Assembly: GCA_038246545.1 (NCBI GenBank)
Contig: JBBRVW010000022.1
Location: 7,042-71,041 of the forward strand
Direction of reading: 5' to 3'
DNA from: JBBRVW01 sp038246545
Lineage (GTDB): Bacteria; Actinomycetota; Actinomycetes; JACCUZ01
DNA: 64,000 bases
The notes under the pieces are model-generated. The model made no database searches. It was not told the origin of the DNA and was given only the letters and a program-made list of their open reading frames with translations. Both the position numbers and the translations under genes were made by a program. Below, piece by piece: positions 33,260 through 41,146 of the stretch (its first letter is position 1; each line of letters begins with the position of its first letter).

Positions 33260-34912
33260 TCAGCCGCGCGGGCGGAGCCAGCAGCTGCCGTAGCGGTCCA
33301 GCGGCACGGTGAGCCGCCCGTCCCGGTCCGCGGTGGCGGTCCGCGACCCCAGCGGCTCGACCAGCTCGACCGGCCCTCGGCCGCTGGCCAGCTGCGCGGT
33401 CGCCCGCACCGGCTGGTCGGCGAGGTTGTGCAGCACCACGAGGGTCTTCTCCTCCCACGCCACCTGGTGCGCCAGCACCGACGGGGTGTCGCAGGACAGC
33501 AGCGAGAACTGCCCCCAGCCCAGCTCCGGGCACTCCCGGTAGACCCGGATCAGCGACCGCACGAAGGCGTGCAGCGACTCGGGGTCCGGCCGCTGGTCCT
33601 CGACGTTGACGTACGTCGGCCCGAGGTCGCCGCGCACCATCGGCGAGATCAGCGACCGCGCGGGTGCGGTGGAGAAGCCGCCGTTGCGGGCGCCGGTCCA
33701 CTGCATCGGGGTCCGGACGGCCAGCCGGCCCTTGGCGCCGAGGTTCTCGCCCATGCCGATCTCGTCGCCGTAGAAGATCACCGGGGTGCCGGGCAGGCTG
33801 AACAGCAGCGACAGCACCAGCCGGATCCGGTCCTGGTCGCCGTCCAGCATCGCGGCCAGCCGGCGCCGCAGCCCCCGGTCGTAGACCTGCATCCGCTTGC
33901 TCGGCCCGAACGCCGCGAACACCTCGTCGCGCTCGCCGTCGGTGAGCCGGTCCAGTGTCAGCTCGTCGTGGTTGCGGACGAATGTCGCCCACTGCGACTC
34001 CGGCGGGATGGCCGGCCGGTTCTCCAGCGCGTGCGCCAGCGGGCCGGCCGCGCCGCGGGCCATCGACAGCCACAGGTTCGCCATCGTGATGAAGTCGAAC
34101 GAGCTGGACAGCTCCGGCGCCCCGTCGACCCCGAAGAACAGTCGCTGCTGGTCGTGCGGCAGGTTCGCCTCGCCGAGCAGGAACGCGTTGCCGCGCCGCC
34201 GGCCCAGGTAGCCGTGCAGGTCCCGCAGGAACTCGTGCGGATCGGGCAGCCGTGCCTTCTCCGCGTCGTCGTCGCTCTGCAGCAGCGCCGGCACCGCGTC
34301 CATCCGGAAGCCGTCGATGCCCAGCTCGCTCCAGAAGCCGGCGATCCGCGCCAGTTCGTCGCGGACGTCGATGTGGCTGATGTCGAGGTCCGGCTGGAAG
34401 TGGTAGAACCGGTGCAGGTAGTGGCTCTTCGCTACCTCGTCGTACTCCCAGATGCTGGTCTCGTCGCCGGGGAACGCGACGTCGCTGGGCGCCGTCGGCG
34501 GCGGGTCGTCGTTCCACACGTACCAGTGGTGGTACGGCGACTCCGGCCCCTTGCGCGCCTCCTGGAACCACGTGTGGGCGACCGAGGTGTGGTTGGGCAC
34601 CAGGTCGGCGATCACCCGCAGCCCGCGGTCGTGCGCGGTGCGCAGGAAGTCGACCAGGTCGCCGAGGGTCCCGAGCCGCGGGTCGACCGTGTAGTAGTCG
34701 CTGATGTCGTAGCCGTCGTCCTGCAGCGGGCTCGGGAAGAACGGCATCAGCCACAGGCAGGTCACCCCGAGGTCGGCCAGGTAGTCGACCTTGCTGGTCA
34801 GCCCGCGGAAATCACCCCACCCGTCGCCGTCGGAGTCGCAGTACCGCTTGACGTCCAGGCAGTAGACGACGGCGTTCTTCCACCAGAGGTCACTCGTATC
34901 CGTGAGGCGCAC
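33260..34912 (-). CDS. GH13 alpha-amylase-family enzyme, trehalose-synthase-like
   Basis: The 550-residue protein has the four GH13 signature regions: VIADLVPNHTS, GFRMDAVPA with the nucleophile Asp, FLLGEANLP with the acid/base Glu, and FVRNHDEL with the His-Asp pair. The N-terminal WWKNAVVYCLDVKRYCDSDG and VDYLADLGVTCLWLMPF resemble trehalose synthases and related glucosylases, which interconvert maltose and trehalose. Exact specificity cannot be set from motifs. GTG 34912 matches the family N-terminus; no maltokinase domain or gene adjoins it. Confidence 0.85.
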   Translation of the reverse strand: MRLTDTSDLWWKNAVVYCLDVKRYCDSDGDGWGDFRGLTSKVDYLADLGVTCLWLMPFFPSPLQDDGYDISDYYTVDPRLGTLGDLVDFLRTAHDRGLRVIADLVPNHTSVAHTWFQEARKGPESPYHHWYVWNDDPPPTAPSDVAFPGDETSIWEYDEVAKSHYLHRFYHFQPDLDISHIDVRDELARIAGFWSELGIDGFRMDAVPALLQSDDDAEKARLPDPHEFLRDLHGYLGRRRGNAFLLGEANLPHDQQRLFFGVDGAPELSSSFDFITMANLWLSMARGAAGPLAHALENRPAIPPESQWATFVRNHDELTLDRLTDGERDEVFAAFGPSKRMQVYDRGLRRRLAAMLDGDQDRIRLVLSLLFSLPGTPVIFYGDEIGMGENLGAKGRLAVRTPMQWTGARNGGFSTAPARSLISPMVRGDLGPTYVNVEDQRPDPESLHAFVRSLIRVYRECPELGWGQFSLLSCDTPSVLAHQVAWEEKTLVVLHNLADQPVRATAQLASGRGPVELVEPLGSRTATADRDGRLTVPLDRYGSCWLRPRG

Positions 34913-34956
34913 GGCGAGCCTCCTACCCGTCGTCTGCGGCCCGCACGCGGCATCCG

Positions 34957-35247
34957 TCAGCCGTGATACGCGTCGCGACGGTGGTCGACGTCCAGGACGA
35001 CGACCTGTCGCGCGGAGTCGTCGATCCGGTACCGCACCCGATAGTCCCCACGCCGCGCGCGCCACATCCCCTCGACCGGAGCGCCCAGTGGCGTCCCGAC
35101 CACCCGAGGCGACTCGGCCAGCGGGCCGCGGATGAACTCCCAGGCCGCGAAAGCCGCGGCCGAGGGCAACGTGTCGGTCAGGGCGCGCCGTGCTCCGGGC
35201 GCCAGGACGACGTCGTACGAGGATGCCGCATCGGGATCAGGTGACAC
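34957..35247 (-). CDS. RelE/ParE-type toxin, family 1 copy 4
   Basis: A 96-residue toxin with YDVVLAPGARRALTDTLPSA, MWRARRGDYRVRYRIDDSA and a DVDHRRDAYHG end. It is about three quarters identical to copy 3 and overlaps its antitoxin by 11 bases in the same way. It lies outside the island, between a carbohydrate enzyme and the T7SS-like operon. Confidence 0.85.
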   Translation of the reverse strand: MSPDPDAASSYDVVLAPGARRALTDTLPSAAAFAAWEFIRGPLAESPRVVGTPLGAPVEGMWRARRGDYRVRYRIDDSARQVVVLDVDHRRDAYHG

Positions 35248-35533
35248 GGCGCTCGTGCGCGCGCCGGCGGGACATCAGCTCGGCCATCTCCTCGCCGGTG
35301 GTCACCTGGCCGGCGGCCACGGCCGCCTCGGCGCCCTGCACCCGGGCCAGACCCGCCTGATCGGCGAGCAGCTCGAGGGTGGCCTCCAGCGAGTCCAGGT
35401 CGGCCGCGGAGACGAGGACGACGTACTCCCGACCGTTCCGTGTGACGTGGACCCGCTCGTGGGTGCGATCGACCTCCTCGGCGATCTCGGAGAGGCGCGC
35501 CTTGACCTCGGAGAGCGGCAGCGTCGACGTCAC
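35237..35533 (-). CDS. Phd/YefM-type antitoxin, family 1 copy 4
   Basis: The 98-residue protein (LPLSEVKARLSEIAEEVDRT, VTRNGREYVVLVSAADLDSL) is a close paralogue of the copy 3 antitoxin. GTG 35533 is chosen over the longer frame because it lies 8 bases after a TACTAT box, exactly as the copy 3 start does; the mRNA is probably leaderless. Confidence 0.85.
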   Translation of the reverse strand: MTSTLPLSEVKARLSEIAEEVDRTHERVHVTRNGREYVVLVSAADLDSLEATLELLADQAGLARVQGAEAAVAAGQVTTGEEMAELMSRRRAHERRVT

Positions 35534-35536
35534 GGA

Positions 35537-35553
35537 CCAGAATAGTAGTCTGG
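35537..35553 (-). promoter_or_regulatory. leaderless promoter with operator for TA copy 4
   Basis: CCAGA-ATAGTAG-TCTGG forms an inverted repeat just upstream of the GTG start. On the minus strand it contains the TACTAT -10 box at 35542-35547. The 13-base core is shared with the copy 3 operator, so the two antitoxins may cross-regulate. Confidence 0.55.
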
Positions 35554-35667
35554 TACGACTCGGTCGACAAGAGCCCGTCCCGCCCGTGGTCCACCGGGTC
35601 ACCCGTCGGAACTGGCCTGTGGACAAGTCCAACAGCGGGTCGGGCGACCTTTCCTACCGTCGTTCCC

Positions 35668-35970
35668 GTGAGCCACCTCGAGGTCGACCCGGCGCTGCTG
35701 GCGCACGCCGGCAGCCGGCTGCGCGAGGCGGACGACGCCGCCGCCGAGGTCGCGGGGAAGAAGGGCGAGCTCGCGGCGCTGGCCGACGACGCCGGCCACG
35801 GCGACCTCACCGACACGGTCCACGAGTTCATGGGCAGCTGGGCGCACGGCCTCGACTGCCTGGTCGAGGACGCCGAGACGCTGGCGGGCATGCTCAGCGA
35901 CACCGGTCAGGTCTACGTCGAGCTCGAGACCTCGATCGCCGACGCGTGCGGCCCGCGCGGCGCGCGATGA
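35668..35970 (+). CDS. WXG100-like ESX-type protein
   Basis: The 100-residue helical protein has a hairpin of two amphipathic helices and the sequence FMGSWAHGL at the place of the WxG turn. It starts with GTG and its stop overlaps the next gene's ATG. Small proteins like this are co-exported with, or chaperone, T7SS-type toxins. No signal peptide is seen, as expected for this family. Confidence 0.65.
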   Translation: MSHLEVDPALLAHAGSRLREADDAAAEVAGKKGELAALADDAGHGDLTDTVHEFMGSWAHGLDCLVEDAETLAGMLSDTGQVYVELETSIADACGPRGAR

Positions 35971-36359
35971 CCGCGACCGGCCCCCGTGTCGAGCCGGCCG
36001 CCCTCGAGCCGGTGCTCGCCGCCTGGGCCGCCGGCACGATCGGGCCGGAGCAGCTGCAGGCCGCCGTCGACGCCGCCACGCTCTACGTCCAGCGGGTGCA
36101 GGGCGCCGACGGCGCGCCGGCGATAGCGGCGTACGGCCGGCCGGGCACCGGGCTCGTCGCGTTCTACTCCTCGCTCGAGGCGATGGCCGCCGCCGTGGGG
36201 GAGTGCGACTGGGCCGGCGCCCCGGGCCGCGACCTGCTCGACCTGGTGCCCGGGGGCTACGGACTGGTCGTCGACCCTGGCGGGCCGCACCCCGCCGTCC
36301 TGCCCGCCTCGGCCCTGCGCCGCGGTGTCGTCCTCTCCCGACCGGACCGGGCGTCGTGA
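35967..36359 (+). CDS. SseB-like accessory protein of the toxin operon
   Basis: The 130-residue protein has an AIAAYGRPGTGLVAFYSSLE segment and ends in a DPGGPHPAVLPASALRRG stretch, resembling SseB-type domains found beside WXG100/T7SS toxins. It is coupled on both sides by 4-base overlaps (ATGA at 35967, GTGA at 36356). A chaperone or adaptor role for the toxin is inferred from position. Confidence 0.6.
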   Translation: MTATGPRVEPAALEPVLAAWAAGTIGPEQLQAAVDAATLYVQRVQGADGAPAIAAYGRPGTGLVAFYSSLEAMAAAVGECDWAGAPGRDLLDLVPGGYGLVVDPGGPHPAVLPASALRRGVVLSRPDRAS

Positions 36360-37846
36360 GCGGGCTGCACGCCGGCGCCACCGTCACCGAGCTGGTGCCC
36401 GGCAGCGCCGGGGGGCTCGACCGGCTGGTCGCCCGCTGCCGCACCGTCGCCGACGGCCTCGGCGGTGCCGCCGCGCGGGTCCGCGCGATCGACTCCGGCG
36501 AGTGGGTCGGCCCGGCCGGCGACGCGTTCCGCGCGGTCGTCGACATCGAGCCGGGCAGGTACGACGACGCCTCGGCCGCGTTCGGCGCCACCGCCGGCGC
36601 GGTGCAGGCCTACGCCGGAGTGCTCCGCGACGCGCAGGCCACCGCCCGCACCGCCCTCAGCCTCCACGCGCAGGCGCAGGCCGACACCCGCGCGTGGCAG
36701 GGCCGCGTCGACCGGTACGACGCCGACGTCCGCACCGCCGGGGCCGGGGCCGCCGACCCCGCAGCCGCCGCGCGCGCCGTCGACCGGCTGGCCCGCCCGT
36801 CGTCGTACGACCCGGGCTCGCACGACCGGCAGCGCGCCGAGTCGATGCTGGCCGACGCCCGCGAGCGGGTCCGCACCGCCGGCGGCATCGCGTCCCGGCG
36901 GGTAGCCGCGGCCTGGGAGAACGCGCCGCGCGAGCCTCGCTGGTGGGAGAAGGCCGGCCACGTCGTCGCCGAGATCGGCACGGGCGCGTGGGAGGCGACG
37001 ACCGGGCTGGTGGAGCTCGCCTGGTCGGTCTCGCCGACCCGGATGATGGTCGACCCGCTCGGCTGGCAGCAGGACATGACCAACCTCGGCACCGGCCTGG
37101 TCCTCGGCGTCCAGCACCCGGCCGAGCTCGGCAGGGCGCTCGTCGACTGGGACACCTGGAAGGAGTCGCCGGGGCGCGCCATCGGCCACCTGGTGCCCGA
37201 CCTGCTGCTCGCCCTGGGCACCGCGGGCGCCGGCACCGTCGCGGCCCGGTCGGTGCGTGGGGTCGGGGCGCTCGACGAGGTGGCCGACGTCGCACGGACC
37301 TTCCAGCGGCTGGACAAGCTCGGCGAGGGACCGGAGCGGCTCGCCTACCTCCAACGCGCGAGGACCTTCCTCAGCGGCGAGCGGCTGCCCGAGGCCAACC
37401 TGCCCGGCACCCCGGCCGGGCTGGCGAAGCAGTGGCAGAGCGGGCCGAGCTACCCGAACGCCGACAGCTGGTACACCGCGCGCCTGCAGCCCGGCGACCA
37501 CGTCGCGTTCGGCTCGCTGCAGGCGCAGACCGCGCCGGCGCCGGGGAGCTTCGCGGTGCCGCGGTCGGTGCTCGACGACGTCGGCACCGACGCCGTCCGC
37601 TACAACGAGGGCCTGCAGATCCAGCCCTACCAGGGCAGCTACCGCAACGAGACCACCGTCGTGCGGGTCAACCAGCCGATGGACGTCGCCGTCGCCTACA
37701 CGACGGCCAACCCTCAGTACGGCGCCGGCGGGCTGCGGCAGATCTTCCTCCCGGACGCCGGCGAGCTGCCGCCGTCGGCGTTCACCGAGGTCGAGCGGCG
37801 CGCCATGACCAACCTTCACGCGCGGATCACCGTGGGTGCGCGATGA
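36356..37846 (+). CDS. polymorphic toxin with T7SS-type N-terminal domain
   Basis: The 496-residue protein has an N-terminal helical T7SS targeting domain (ATVTELVPGSAGGLDRLVAR, then SGEWVGPAGDAFRAVVDIEP with the WxGxAxxxF core), helical linkers to about 200, a hydrophobic segment near 275-300 and a ~130-residue C-terminal domain from about 365. That domain (ARLQPGDHVAFGSLQAQTAP, VAYTTANPQYGAGGLRQIFL) is not one I recognise; its layout vaguely recalls ADP-ribosyltransferase toxins. The next gene is a probable immunity gene. Confidence 0.72.
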   Translation: MSGLHAGATVTELVPGSAGGLDRLVARCRTVADGLGGAAARVRAIDSGEWVGPAGDAFRAVVDIEPGRYDDASAAFGATAGAVQAYAGVLRDAQATARTALSLHAQAQADTRAWQGRVDRYDADVRTAGAGAADPAAAARAVDRLARPSSYDPGSHDRQRAESMLADARERVRTAGGIASRRVAAAWENAPREPRWWEKAGHVVAEIGTGAWEATTGLVELAWSVSPTRMMVDPLGWQQDMTNLGTGLVLGVQHPAELGRALVDWDTWKESPGRAIGHLVPDLLLALGTAGAGTVAARSVRGVGALDEVADVARTFQRLDKLGEGPERLAYLQRARTFLSGERLPEANLPGTPAGLAKQWQSGPSYPNADSWYTARLQPGDHVAFGSLQAQTAPAPGSFAVPRSVLDDVGTDAVRYNEGLQIQPYQGSYRNETTVVRVNQPMDVAVAYTTANPQYGAGGLRQIFLPDAGELPPSAFTEVERRAMTNLHARITVGAR

Positions 37847-37877
37847 CGGTCGCTGACCGGTCCGGGAGGATGCCGGC

Positions 37878-38240
37878 ATGACGGATGCACCCGACGACGG
37901 CACCGCTGCCGGCGACCGCGAGGTCATCGACGCGCAGGACCGGCCCGGCGAGCCGGCGATGAGCCACCTCGCCCCCGTGATGGTCGCGCTGGTCGAGGCC
38001 GGCAACTCGGTGACGTACCCGAACCAGAACTTCGGCTTCGTCTCGCAGCAGGACGGCTGGCACGCCTACCTCGACCAGCCGATCGACTTCGACCTGATCG
38101 AGCGCCGGTTCGTGCTGCCGCCGACGATCCACCTCGACCGCGCCCACGACCAGATCGACGACGACGGGTACTTCTCCCACGTCTACGGCGGCGACGCGCA
38201 GCGCCGGCTGCGCGCGCAGAACCCGCCGCGCGAGCCCTGA
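37878..38240 (+). CDS. candidate immunity protein of the polymorphic toxin
   Basis: The 120-residue protein follows the toxin by 31 bases. It has an acidic N-terminus and a compact mixed domain (VTYPNQNFGFVSQQDGWHAY, FDLIERRFVLPPTIHLDRAH). Its size, low pI and position directly after a toxin C-terminal domain are those of immunity proteins. Translation may start at ATG 37962 instead of 37878. No known family is recognised. Confidence 0.6.
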   Translation: MTDAPDDGTAAGDREVIDAQDRPGEPAMSHLAPVMVALVEAGNSVTYPNQNFGFVSQQDGWHAYLDQPIDFDLIERRFVLPPTIHLDRAHDQIDDDGYFSHVYGGDAQRRLRAQNPPREP

Positions 38241-38258
38241 CGGGCTCCCGGGCGGAGC

Positions 38259-38298
38259 GGCCCCGCTGCGCGGCCGGGAACAGTGGTCGAGCGGGGCC
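38259..38298. repeat. hairpin repeat, copy 1
   Basis: GGCCCCGCT (38259-38267) pairs with AGCGGGGCC (38290-38298) across a 22-base loop. The same arms recur 300 bases downstream. It stands just after the toxin-immunity operon and may end its transcription, though there is no T-run. Confidence 0.5.
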
Positions 38299-38701
38299 AC
38301 CTCGCTCGTGGGGGACGACCGGACACGCCCGGCTGTCTGCGCAGGGACTAGTACCGAGGGACTAGGCCGGGTGGTGGCGGCCGCCGGTGCCTCGCTGGCC
38401 GTCCCAGAGCCCGGCCGGATGCCGCGCGGCCCGGGCCCGGGCCCCGGCCGCCTCGGGACCTGAGCCCGGCGCGGGCCCGCGTCGGGCCGCGTCGGAACCC
38501 CGTCGCGCGGGTCAGGCGTGGCCGGGTCGCTCGCGTGCCGCCGGAGGTGGAGCGAATCGGCCCCGCTGCGCCACCGGCAAGCAGCCGAGCGGGGCCACTT
38601 CGCTCGCGGACCCGGCGGACGTCGGGACGCCTCGGGGACGAGGGGCGAGAAGCACCGGCGCCGGTCTTCCACCGTGCGACGCTCGCTGCGATGCTGCGAG
38701 C
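38299..38701. other. gene-free GC-rich spacer
   Basis: About 400 bases between the immunity gene and the molybdopterin oxidoreductase. It is very GC-rich (runs such as GGGCCCGGGCCCGGGCCCC near 38430) and holds the second hairpin copy. Frames open here on both strands lack any recognisable domain. Confidence 0.4.
38559..38596. repeat. hairpin repeat, copy 2
   Basis: The same GGCCCCGCT and AGCGGGGCC arms as copy 1, with a 20-base loop; CGGCCCCGCTGCG and GAGCGGGGCCAC are shared exactly, and CTCGCTCG/TTCGCTCG follows both. Repeated intergenic hairpins of this kind may be REP-like elements. Confidence 0.5.
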
Positions 38702-39295
38702 ATGGTGGTGTCGCGCGGGTTCGGCGGGCGGCGGCGCGGGTCCGCGGACCTGCCCCCGGGTCAGTACCTCACCGAGGACTTCCCGGTCCTCACGGCCGGG
38801 CCGACCCCTCGGGTGCCGACCGACACCTGGGAGCTGACGGTCACGACCGAGACCGGGCAGGTGCACCGGTGGGACTGGCCGACGTTCCAGGGCCTCGCGC
38901 AGGACACCCCGACCGTCGACCTGCACTGCGTCACCAGCTGGTCCAAGCTGCACACGGGTTGGCAGGGCGTGTCCCTCGACGTGCTGATGGCCGACGTCGA
39001 GACCACCGCTGACTACGCCGTCATCACCTCCTACGGCGGCTACACCACCAACCTGCCGCTGGAGGACCTCCTCGAGGGAAAGGCCTGGGTGGCGCACCAG
39101 TACGACGGGGCCGACCTCGAGCCGGCCCACGGCGGGCCGGCCCGGCTGCTGGTGCCGCACCTCTACCTGTGGAAGAGCGCCAAGTGGGTGCGCGACATCC
39201 GGCTCTCGCCCGACGACGAGCCGGGCTTCTGGGAGACCGCCGGCTACCACGACTACGGCGACCCCTGGCGCGAGCAGCGCTACTGGGACTCGTGA
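38702..39295 (+). CDS. sulfite-oxidase-like molybdopterin oxidoreductase
   Basis: The 197-residue protein has the molybdopterin-binding domain of YedY/sulfite-oxidase-type enzymes: TWELTVTTETGQ, then DLHCVTSWSKLHTGW with the Cys that ligates molybdenum, SYGGYTTNLPLEDL, and GGPARLLVPHLYLWKSAKWV. It is short because it lacks the dimerisation domain. No Tat signal is visible, so it is likely cytosolic and paired with the flavin reductase encoded next. Confidence 0.88.
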   Translation: MVVSRGFGGRRRGSADLPPGQYLTEDFPVLTAGPTPRVPTDTWELTVTTETGQVHRWDWPTFQGLAQDTPTVDLHCVTSWSKLHTGWQGVSLDVLMADVETTADYAVITSYGGYTTNLPLEDLLEGKAWVAHQYDGADLEPAHGGPARLLVPHLYLWKSAKWVRDIRLSPDDEPGFWETAGYHDYGDPWREQRYWDS

Positions 39296-39313
39296 GCAGC
39301 GCGTGAGCGAGGT

Positions 39314-40036
39314 GTGAGCGGCTGGCGCCGGTCGACCGTCGCGTCGGCGCGCCCCGAGTCGGCGACCGCGCGCACCGTGGTGCTGGACGTCCCCGACTGG
39401 CCCGGGCACCTCGCCGGCCAGCACGTCGACGTGCGGCTCACCGCCGAGGACGGCTACACCGCCACCCGGTCCTACTCGATCGCCTCGACCCCCGACGTCG
39501 GCCACGTCGAGATCACCGTCGAGCGGCTCGCCGACGGCGAGGTGTCGCCGTACCTCGTCGACGAGGCGCAGCCGGGCGACCAGCTCGAGGTGCGCGGGCC
39601 GATCGGCGGCTGGTTCGTGTGGCGACCGGAGCAGGCCGAGCCGGTGCTTCTCGTCGGCGGTGGCTCCGGCGTCGTGCCGCTGATGGCGGTCGCCCGGCAG
39701 CACGCCGCCACCGGTTCGACAGCGCCGCTGCGGCTGGTGCACTCGGTGCGCAGCCCCGCGGCCCTGCTCTACGCCGACGAGCTGGCGCGGCTGCCCGGCG
39801 TCGAGGTCACCCAGGTCTACACCCGCACGGCACCCGAGGGCTGGGACCGGCCCGTCGGCCGGCTGGACGCGGCGCGGCTCGCGGCGGTGGCCTTCGGGCC
39901 GGACCAGCGGGCCACGTCGTACGTCTGCGGCCCTACCGGCTTCGTCGAGACCGTGGCCGACCTGCTCGTCACCGCCGGCCAGGACCCTGCGCGGGTGCGC
40001 ACCGAACGCTTCGGACCCTCAGGAGGCAACCGATGA
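39314..40036 (+). CDS. FAD-binding ferredoxin-reductase-type oxidoreductase
   Basis: The 240-residue protein has the FAD site TRSYSIAST, the glycine-rich NAD(P)-binding LLVGGGSGVVPLMA and the terminal YVCGPTGFVETV motif of the FNR superfamily. There is no 2Fe-2S domain. It sits 19 bases after the molybdopterin enzyme and overlaps the next gene by 4 bases, so it probably supplies electrons from NAD(P)H to that enzyme. GTG start. Confidence 0.88.
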   Translation: MSGWRRSTVASARPESATARTVVLDVPDWPGHLAGQHVDVRLTAEDGYTATRSYSIASTPDVGHVEITVERLADGEVSPYLVDEAQPGDQLEVRGPIGGWFVWRPEQAEPVLLVGGGSGVVPLMAVARQHAATGSTAPLRLVHSVRSPAALLYADELARLPGVEVTQVYTRTAPEGWDRPVGRLDAARLAAVAFGPDQRATSYVCGPTGFVETVADLLVTAGQDPARVRTERFGPSGGNR

Positions 40037-40302
40037 CCGACACGTTCCTCGACGGCAACTCGGTGGGCGGTGTGCTCGGCCAGGTGTTCGCGGTCGACGT
40101 CACCGCCGCGGTCGGCCGGTGCAACGGCTGCGGCCGCAGCGCCGTCATGGCCGAGACCCGCGTCTACGTCGACGCGCCCGGCACCGTCGTGCGGTGCGCG
40201 GGCTGCGAGGCGGTGCTGCTGCGCGTCGTGCAGTCCGGCGACCGCACCTGGCTCGACCTACGCGGCCTCGCCGTCCTGCAGCTGCCGATGGGCCGCGGCT
40301 AG
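40033..40302 (+). CDS. DUF6510-like zinc-ribbon protein
   Basis: The 89-residue protein carries two CxxC pairs (RCNGCGRSAVM and RCAGCEAVLL) spaced for a zinc ribbon. AGGAGG lies 7 bases before ATG 40033. It is the third gene of the molybdopterin oxidoreductase set, an arrangement seen in actinobacteria, where it is annotated DUF6510 as I recall. Confidence 0.72.
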   Translation: MTDTFLDGNSVGGVLGQVFAVDVTAAVGRCNGCGRSAVMAETRVYVDAPGTVVRCAGCEAVLLRVVQSGDRTWLDLRGLAVLQLPMGRG

Positions 40303-40454
40303 ACCTCGCCGACGACGTCGGGCGGCCTGGGTGCGGGCAGCGCCGCGCCGGGCAGCAGGCAGGTGTCGTCCTCGCACACCGCAGCGTCGGGAGCACCGAG
40401 CATCTGCAGTGGGACCACCGGCGTCCCGGGAACCGTGGCGTCGGGCGCGCTCAC
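40299..40454 (-). CDS. 51-residue protein coupled to the DsbA-like gene
   Basis: GTG 40454 overlaps the TGA of the DsbA-like gene (GTGA). The product is acidic and Pro-rich with two cysteines (AAVCEDDTCLLPG). Its stop overlaps the end of the convergent DUF6510 gene by 4 bases. The start overlap and good codon use support it; function is unknown, perhaps redox given its neighbour. Confidence 0.5.
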   Translation of the reverse strand: MSAPDATVPGTPVVPLQMLGAPDAAVCEDDTCLLPGAALPAPRPPDVVGEV

Positions 40455-41098
40455 GCCGCGGCCTCCCCGGCCACCTGGGTGAGCACCTGCGCGAACGCGG
40501 CTGCGTCCTGCGCGCCGGACACGCCGTACCGACCGTCGATGACGTAGAACGGCACGCCGTTGATGCCGTAGGCCGCGGCCTGCGCCATGTCGGCCTTCAC
40601 GTCGGCGAGGTAGCGGTGGTCGGCCAGCGCCGCGGCGGCCTCGTCGCGGTCCAGGCCCACGTCGGCTGCGAGGTCGGCGAGCTCCTCGGCCCGGCCGACG
40701 TGGCGGCCCTCGACGAAGTACGCCGCGAGCAGCCGCTCCTTGAGCTCGAGCTGCTTGCCGTGCGCCTTCGCGAGGTGCAGCAGCTCGTGCGCCAGCACGG
40801 TGTTGGTCTGGTGGATGTGGTCGTAGTCGTAGTCGAGGCCGACCTGGTCGGCGATGCCGACCACGCGGTCGACCATCGACTGGGCCTGCTCGCGGGAGGT
40901 GCCGTACTTCGCGGCCAGGTAGTCGACCGGGGTGCCCTCGAAGTCGACCGGGGTGTCGGGGGCGAGCTCGAAGGAGTGGTACTCGACCTCGACGTCGACC
41001 CCGGCCTGCGCGACCCCGGCCTCGAACTTGCGCTTGCCGATGTAGCACCAGGGGCACTGCACGTCGGACCAGATATCGACCTTGATCGCTGCTGTCAC
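40451..41098 (-). CDS. DsbA/FrnE-family thiol oxidoreductase
   Basis: The 215-residue protein is of the FrnE type: thioredoxin fold with CPWC active site (WSDVQCPWCYIGKRKFE near 11-27), a helical insert, and the cis-Pro loop GINGVPFYVIDGRYGVSGAQ near 180-200. There is no signal peptide, so it is cytosolic. Such proteins act as disulfide isomerases or oxidoreductases and are often linked to oxidative stress. Confidence 0.92.
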   Translation of the reverse strand: MTAAIKVDIWSDVQCPWCYIGKRKFEAGVAQAGVDVEVEYHSFELAPDTPVDFEGTPVDYLAAKYGTSREQAQSMVDRVVGIADQVGLDYDYDHIHQTNTVLAHELLHLAKAHGKQLELKERLLAAYFVEGRHVGRAEELADLAADVGLDRDEAAAALADHRYLADVKADMAQAAAYGINGVPFYVIDGRYGVSGAQDAAAFAQVLTQVAGEAAA

Positions 41099-41146
41099 AC
41101 CAGTCCCAGCGACGGGCGCCAGCAGCGGTATTCCCCGACGCCGCCG

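Noticed and set aside
38430..38460. Run of alternating GGGCCC near 38430 as a CRISPR-like or satellite array
   Set aside because: The repeats are short, contiguous and without spacers; it is simple GC-rich sequence. No CRISPR array was seen anywhere in the window.
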